64,000 bases of DNA, taken from Strigamia acuminata (lineage: Eukaryota > Arthropoda > Chilopoda > Geophilomorpha > Linotaeniidae). The stretch lies in assembly GCA_949358305.1 (NCBI GenBank), contig OX442317.1, positions 11,536,186 to 11,600,185 of the forward strand, given 5' to 3'. The notes under the pieces were generated by a model. It saw only the letters and a list, made by a program, of their open reading frames with translations. It was not told the origin of the DNA and made no database searches. Each line of letters starts with the position of its first letter. Position 1 is the stretch's first letter. Position numbers and translations under genes: made by a program. Below, piece after piece: positions 59,627 to 64,000 of the stretch.

Positions 59627-60190
59627 CATTTCATTTATCCATACAAGGCACCATAAAGAGCAATTGCAAGTTAGAAACAAAAAAAAATTACATTGCAAAT
59701 TAGGCTGGCAAGGGCGAGAGCAGGGGGGTACGGTCATGGCAGTGTCGAGAGCAGCAAGGAGATTTCAGCACAAAATTCAGAACGGGTTTTTGTCACCGCT
59801 TTAGCAATTTTCAGGGGAAACAGCTCTTCAATTGGTCCGAATCGACGACAGAGGCAAAGGGAAAAGACTTGCGGGTGTTTGCGACAAATTTCCGGTGTTG
59901 GTAATGATGACAGTGTGTTGGGTTCCGGTGGCCATGGCGGCGGAAGGGGTCGTGCTACGATCTTCGGTGGTCGAGTGGTCATCAGCGGCGAATACTTGGA
60001 TGTTTTGAGTGTTCAACGAGCGCGGGGGCATGCGTGCATATAGGGAGGGGGGGCTTCCCGATTGATTTTACGTTACAATTGTCGATGATAGCGTCTAATT
60101 TGGTGAGAATTTCCACTCGATTAGAGAGTGACAGCAAAATGCGACTTGCAGCGGCCATTATTGCCAATAATGTTTCTGCCTGAATTTGGT
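59627..60190 (-). mobile_element. LINE ORF1 5' fragment with GAAAT tail
   Basis: On the minus strand an ATG near 60160 opens 'MAAASRILLSLSNRVEILTK', like the 'MAATSRVSITLLNR..' segment of the LINE at 35.5 kb. It breaks after about 60 residues into Pro/Thr/Ser-rich pieces. The opposite end is a CATTTCATTTCATTT tail (plus strand, about 59628). It is the same orientation and layout (ORF1 joined to the 3' tail without ORF2) as 33981-35557, but a different, more decayed subfamily. Confidence 0.6.
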
Positions 60191-60592
60191 ATATTACTAC
60201 TGAAATAATTTTTAAATTAAATACATTTTGCGAACAAATCAATGGAGAACACAGGTGGTCTTTACAAGCTGTTGTCGTAAAAATGAGTGTATGGAACGGG
60301 TCGAGAGGTAGACTGTCGAGAGAATGTTGCTTTACCCTCTACACATTTAAATGAATGTCAACAATCCCTGTAAGTGACATCCTTTCACATCTTTGAGGTT
60401 TTTTCCTGTAATAATGTTTTACACAAACTCGATTTCTTAAGCGATACTTGTGTTTCTTTATTTTTCCTTTTAAAAAGTAAATTTATCGAATTTATCTCGA
60501 TACATTTCTCTATATTACAGAGATTCTTTTGTCTTTGTTACACTAACATATGTTTTAATAACAACCTTTGTTGTTAAGTAAAAAATCTTTGT
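60191..60592. other. AT-rich spacer with interspersed repeat piece
   Basis: Around 60240-60330 lies the relative of the repeat at 22740-22830. No gene is visible in the remainder. Confidence 0.4.
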
Positions 60593-61144
60593 TTAATATT
60601 TAAATGCAGAATGGACATCTACAGTACAATCTGCTACTTCAGAAAATTCTATGTAAGGAGTTAAGTTAATTGTTTCAATATTTTTTTTTAAATGAAGAAT
60701 TTTGTTGACATCTTTTACATTCACATGCAACACACCTGTTTTTGACCAAAACTTAAATTTTAAACACACACATTTTTGAAATGTTAAAGGAGGACACATT
60801 TTTGTAAAAATATTGTTTACACATAAATATCCATCATCACGCAGAAAGACACGAGTTTCTTGGTCACTTATATTAATTAATCCACACTTCATCTTTATGG
60901 GAATATCAGAAGTTAGAGTAACTGACCATTCGTAAATTTTGAAAATAAAAGTAGTATTCATGGTGCTATTACCATACAGGAGTGTATTCTGTCCATTGAC
61001 TTGTGTGACAACCAGTTTATTTTCCTTCGACATTGTAACACCTGGATGTAATTGTAATGGGGTCATTCTTAACTGCCATCTAATTCGTAAAGTGCCAGTG
61101 TTGTAGTTCCTTATCCCTGTCATCGTATCTAGAAATCTTAGCAT
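60593..61144 (-). CDS. Uncharacterised 183-residue protein, beta-rich
   Basis: This intact ATG-started frame has alternating hydrophobic/polar strands ('TLRIRWQLRMTPLQLHPG', 'TTFIFKIYEWSVTLTS', 'CVCLKFKFWSKTGVLHVNV') that suggest a beta-sandwich. It has six cysteines, no signal peptide and no membrane segment. It is divergent from the gene at 61306 (161 bases). The family is not recognised; a virion structural protein is possible. An alternative start at the ATG of residue 8 exists. Confidence 0.55.
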   Translation of the reverse strand: MLRFLDTMTGIRNYNTGTLRIRWQLRMTPLQLHPGVTMSKENKLVVTQVNGQNTLLYGNSTMNTTFIFKIYEWSVTLTSDIPIKMKCGLINISDQETRVFLRDDGYLCVNNIFTKMCPPLTFQKCVCLKFKFWSKTGVLHVNVKDVNKILHLKKNIETINLTPYIEFSEVADCTVDVHSAFKY

Positions 61145-61305
61145 TAGTTACAATATAAGAGTCATTTGCAAAGTTTTAAATGTTAATTAATATAACTTAT
61201 TCATTTTTTCATTTATAACAGGTATACGTACTTGTGTTTTTGCACATATGCTTGACTGCATTTACAAACATTGCAGAATAAAAAATTAATTTTTTTGTTT
61301 AAAAA

Positions 61306-62154
61306 ATGTTTATTAGTTTTATCAAAACTGAAGACTACAAGGGTGCATTGGGATTCTACACAAATGAAATATGTGGACATCTTAATTGTATTTTAAAAGA
61401 TGTTCCAGAATGCATTCTCATGAAAAATAAAAACATGTCCAATGTAATCGTTGACTACTTGTTGTATAAAATTAATAAATCATCTGATTATACTGTAGAT
61501 GAGTACAGTAAAACAATCAGTTCAGTTTACGAAAAAATTAATGATAAAACTATTATAAATCAGTTACATAACCTAACAGATGACATCTACATTAATTTTA
61601 ACGAAAAGAATTATTTAACGCATGAATCAAGCAATGAGTTTAAACTAGTTTGTATTCTATTCAAAGTAGGTAGAATTCTTCAATCGTTTATTGAAGAACG
61701 AAAATTATGGAAAGAAACCCGAGATAGGTCATTGACACCTGCTGATGAAAATGAAAGTCATTTCTTAAAAAAACTGTTCCAGAATAATGGGTTAGATCTT
61801 GAATATGAACCCCTAAATGACATACTTGATGAAGATACTTTTAAAACTCATTTAGAGACCCTAACATCTATTACTAATAATTCAATGTCAAAAGATGAAT
61901 CTTTAAAAATGTTGCAACATCATAACTTTAATTTGAAGAATAATTACGCAGACTTACATCAGAAATTCAAATCATTAAGCGAGGCAGTTAAAACTTTGAT
62001 TAATCACTGCCAATTGTCGTCAAATAAGTATACTTTATTGACTCAAAGTATAGTCAATATGAGAATAGCAGTACAAAATCACCAGGATCCAAAAGTTGTA
62101 GACATATTAAATGTTTATTTGGATCAGCTTTATAAAAGTGTTGAAACTAGCTAA
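61306..62154 (+). CDS. Uncharacterised 282-residue helical viral-type protein
   Basis: This intact ATG-started frame sits behind 'TTTTTTTGTTTAAAAAATG', the same A/T start context as the PIF-3-like gene and the paralogue pair. The protein is acidic, Asn/Lys/Leu-rich and almost wholly helical, with a possible coiled coil at about residues 205-245. It has no membrane segment or cysteine pairs. I do not recognise it; the composition matches the other viral genes. Confidence 0.6.
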   Translation: MFISFIKTEDYKGALGFYTNEICGHLNCILKDVPECILMKNKNMSNVIVDYLLYKINKSSDYTVDEYSKTISSVYEKINDKTIINQLHNLTDDIYINFNEKNYLTHESSNEFKLVCILFKVGRILQSFIEERKLWKETRDRSLTPADENESHFLKKLFQNNGLDLEYEPLNDILDEDTFKTHLETLTSITNNSMSKDESLKMLQHHNFNLKNNYADLHQKFKSLSEAVKTLINHCQLSSNKYTLLTQSIVNMRIAVQNHQDPKVVDILNVYLDQLYKSVETS

Positions 62155-62589
62155 CGTTTAAAAAAGGAATGATCAAGATAAGAGGAGAAATAGAGGTGGC
62201 GCCATGTTTGGTCACCAGAGGGTCATTTTGGTGACCCACAATGTAATGGGAAAGTCTATTTACGTAATTGGGACAGGAAATACATTTAGCATATCCTATT
62301 TATGAATAATCACTTTTGGCTAGTTGGATATAACTCACATTTGGCAATCAGCATGGATAAGGTAATTTAATTAAAAATTTAAAGAAAAAAAAACATAAAA
62401 AATAATTCAAATTTAAAATTGTCCGCCAAAACATGATAAATATAATCATATTGATTCGTGAATTTGTTTTACCTGGAAGCCATCAACTTGGAATTACGGG
62501 AGCTTTTAATAACTACTTCTGCAGAAATGGGTACTTGAGTGAAGCGGTTGCCACGTCTTCAGTCATTCCAAAATGATGGCTTGCTCTAT
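62155..62589. other. Spacer without a recognised gene
   Basis: A short hairpin 'TGGTCACC' ... 'GGTGACC' lies near 62212-62238. Otherwise AT-rich with no coding signal. Confidence 0.45.
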
Positions 62590-63430
62590 GTAACAGCACA
62601 ATCAAATCAAAGCAGATTTATTACATCGCTGCAAAGAGTTGTGTGATACCTGAAGGCAACTGTGAACTATGGACTGTTTTATGTAAGACAAGACGATGAT
62701 CTCAAGGCATTTACATATGCAAGCTGAAAAAACTGAATATGCAAAATCTTTCGTGCAAATAGAATATTTAGTAGGTGCATTCAAAAAGTCTAAAACGTAT
62801 GCAAAACTCGTTTCGTGTTTGGACGTGGCGTCATTCCCATTGAATAACATATTATTCAATGGGAATGGGAATGACGTCACGTACAAACACGAAACGAGTT
62901 TTGCATACGTTTTAGACTTTTTGAATGCATCTAGTGATTAATTGGAGAAGCGAGAAGCAATCCAGATTAGTTTGAGCACGAGTAGTGTGTTTTCACCCCA
63001 GGTAACTTTGCACTTTTATTGCCCTTTTGTATTTGTGACACTGCCTTTGGTCAGCACTCCCTTTTATTAACCCTGTAATAAAATCACTTTACTGATCTTG
63101 TAAAACCACACCAGTTGTCTAGTTATTTAGTGCCTACAAATGAAATCTCAGTGTACAAACAAACCAACGAGTGAAAGTGAAATGGAAGCAGTCAGTAAAA
63201 GCCTAAAAGATTTAGTTCAGACCAAAGAACAATTGGAAGAAATTGGACTGTTTAATGAAATGATGAGAAATTCTAAATTTCTTAGCACAAATACACATTT
63301 TACAGTAGAATTATATGCTCAGCAACTTAAAGAAAATAATAATAATTTTTGTTTTTTCTTGTTTAAGAAAGGAGATGTTATTACCGATAATATGTGTTGT
63401 AGAACAGACTGCTTTGGCGCCATCAAGTGA
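62590..63430 (+). pseudogene. Copia RT/RNase H pseudogene, split by a palindromic element
   Basis: Around 62625-62730 one frame reads 'YLKATVNYGLFYVRQDDDLK' then 'AFTYAS', the Copia RT/RNase H junction, with in-frame TGA stops. The homology stops at the inverted-repeat element and resumes at 63163 with 'SESEMEAVSKSLKDL' and 'TKEQLEEIGLF', the RNase H continuation, decaying near 63340. An old Copia copy was therefore interrupted by a later insertion. Confidence 0.75.
62774..62932. mobile_element. Near-perfect palindromic element, about 159 bp
   Basis: The left arm GCATTCAAAAAGTCTAAAAC through CGTCATTCCCATTGAATAA is repeated inverted almost base for base to GTTTTAGACTTTTTGAATGC, with about a ten-base loop near 62850 and a six-base size difference from a doubled GGGAAT. 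Two arms of more than 70 bases make a long hairpin. It interrupts the Copia pseudogene, so it is younger than that copy. Confidence 0.93.
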
Positions 63431-63775
63431 TGGAACAAATTCCCAATAATAACGGTGCTACTTACTTTCAACCAAGAAGAATTAACCTCAAAACACGTAA
63501 CATCCAGATTTTTTTTTCAAATTGAACCCATTCGGAATTAACAGAAACTTCAATGACAGCATATACAGAAATCAGAATACAATTTCATGTTGTTGATTTT
63601 TTATTATTGTTGTTATTATAAATATATGTATAATGATGTACTAGAATATTAATTAATCCAACATGATTATGAATAATGATAATCGTTGTATTTTATTTTA
63701 AGTTAAACTACCAATTTGTAATACGTGTACGAGCAAATATTACATCCAATAATTTGTATTATAAAAAAATGTAAA
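63431..63775. other. AT-rich spacer before the terminal gene
   Basis: It contains 'TTATTATTGTTGTTATTATA' near 63600, similar in style to the leaders of the paralogue pair. No gene is visible. Confidence 0.4.
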
Positions 63776-64000
63776 ATGAATTCCTGGAATTTATTTGTAA
63801 AAAAATATAAAGATTTGGGGTTTGATAGTAATGTTCTGAGTAAAATTTATAAACACCACCTTGTTAAACAATATTTATTAGAAAACAAAGAATTTCCAAG
63901 TCGTAAGGAAATTAAACGAATAGGTTTGTCTCTGATTAAACAAGTTGATGACAGTGAAACAGACGAGAACATGTTTGACACAAATAGTAAGTTAGTAGAC
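63776..64000 (+). CDS. Partial gene running off the window end
   Basis: The ATG at 63776 opens a frame that stays open for 75 codons to the last base. The visible part is basic and helical ('NLFVKKYKDLGFDSNVLSKI', 'FPSRKEIKRIGLSLIKQ'), then acidic. The A-rich start context (TATAAAAAAATGTAAAATG) matches other viral genes here. No family is recognised. Confidence 0.5.
   Translation, partial: MNSWNLFVKKYKDLGFDSNVLSKIYKHHLVKQYLLENKEFPSRKEIKRIGLSLIKQVDDSETDENMFDTNSKLVD

Noticed and set aside
59394-59804. A 136-codon plus-strand frame
   Set aside because: It starts at a TTG, crosses from spacer into the LINE fragment, and has no coherent composition.
62602-62941. Frames on both strands at the palindrome encoding nearly the same peptide
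   Set aside because: The identity follows from the inverted repeat itself; there is no sign of coding selection.
1-64000. tRNA, rRNA or other structured RNA genes
   Set aside because: No cloverleaf-like or conserved rRNA sequence was noticed on either strand; a dedicated scan (tRNAscan, Infernal) would be needed to exclude them.

Overview
The window looks like arthropod chromosomal DNA carrying a large block of genes from a nuclear arthropod large DNA virus (class Naldaviricetes: the baculovirus, nudivirus, hytrosavirus and filamentovirus group). The viral assignment rests on a set of genes found together only in that class. These are a LEF-8/RPB2-like subunit (4283-7009), a LEF-9/RPB1-like subunit (55616-57595) and a LEF-4-like capping enzyme (23427-24698). 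With them are a PIF-3-like envelope protein (8890-9543), a P33-like sulfhydryl oxidase (45491-46414), a 38K-like HAD phosphatase (57699-58274), a P6.9-like Arg/Ser protamine (47013-47177), a BRO-N protein (58496-59341), a Pif1/helicase-2-like helicase (7272-8852) and an IAP-type RING protein (2652-3860). Both polymerase subunits are far shorter than cellular or NCLDV homologues but fit the LEF proteins.

The host side shows as a six-exon BEN-domain gene on the minus strand (39874 to 35986) whose GT-AG junctions all keep phase. There are also Copia, Gypsy, LINE, Tc1/mariner and MULE remnants, at least seven inverted-repeat (MITE-like) elements, and a 186-187 bp satellite (19443-21095). The viral genes sit in short clusters between these.

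Layout: 1-960 Copia 3' end; 965-9543 viral genes (unknown, RING, LEF-8, helicase, PIF-3); 10851-14096 a zinc-finger tyrosine recombinase; 15367-21281 transposons, an exonuclease-like gene and satellite; 21339-25030 viral minus-strand genes including LEF-4; 26891-33211 a tandem pair of ~640-residue paralogues and one unknown; 33981-39874 LINE and host BEN gene; 40158-41922 three unknown viral-type genes; 42443-43429 a GC-rich thymidylate synthase; 45491-48565 sulfhydryl oxidase, protamine, small genes and AlkB; 48973-55330 Gypsy, a membrane-anchored fibre-like protein and DNA transposon relics; 55616-62154 LEF-9, HAD phosphatase, BRO and unknowns; then a broken Copia and a partial gene running off the end.

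The recognisable viral proteins cover late transcription (LEF-4/8/9), DNA condensation (P6.9 and the phosphatase expected to act on it), virion disulfide formation (P33) and gut entry (PIF-3). No DNA polymerase is in this window. Every long viral reading frame is open, while nearly every transposon protein among them is frameshifted, truncated or has lost catalytic residues. That contrast suggests either a very recent insertion or viral genes kept by selection, as in domesticated viruses of parasitoid wasps. All functions are inferred by reading motifs; no search was run.
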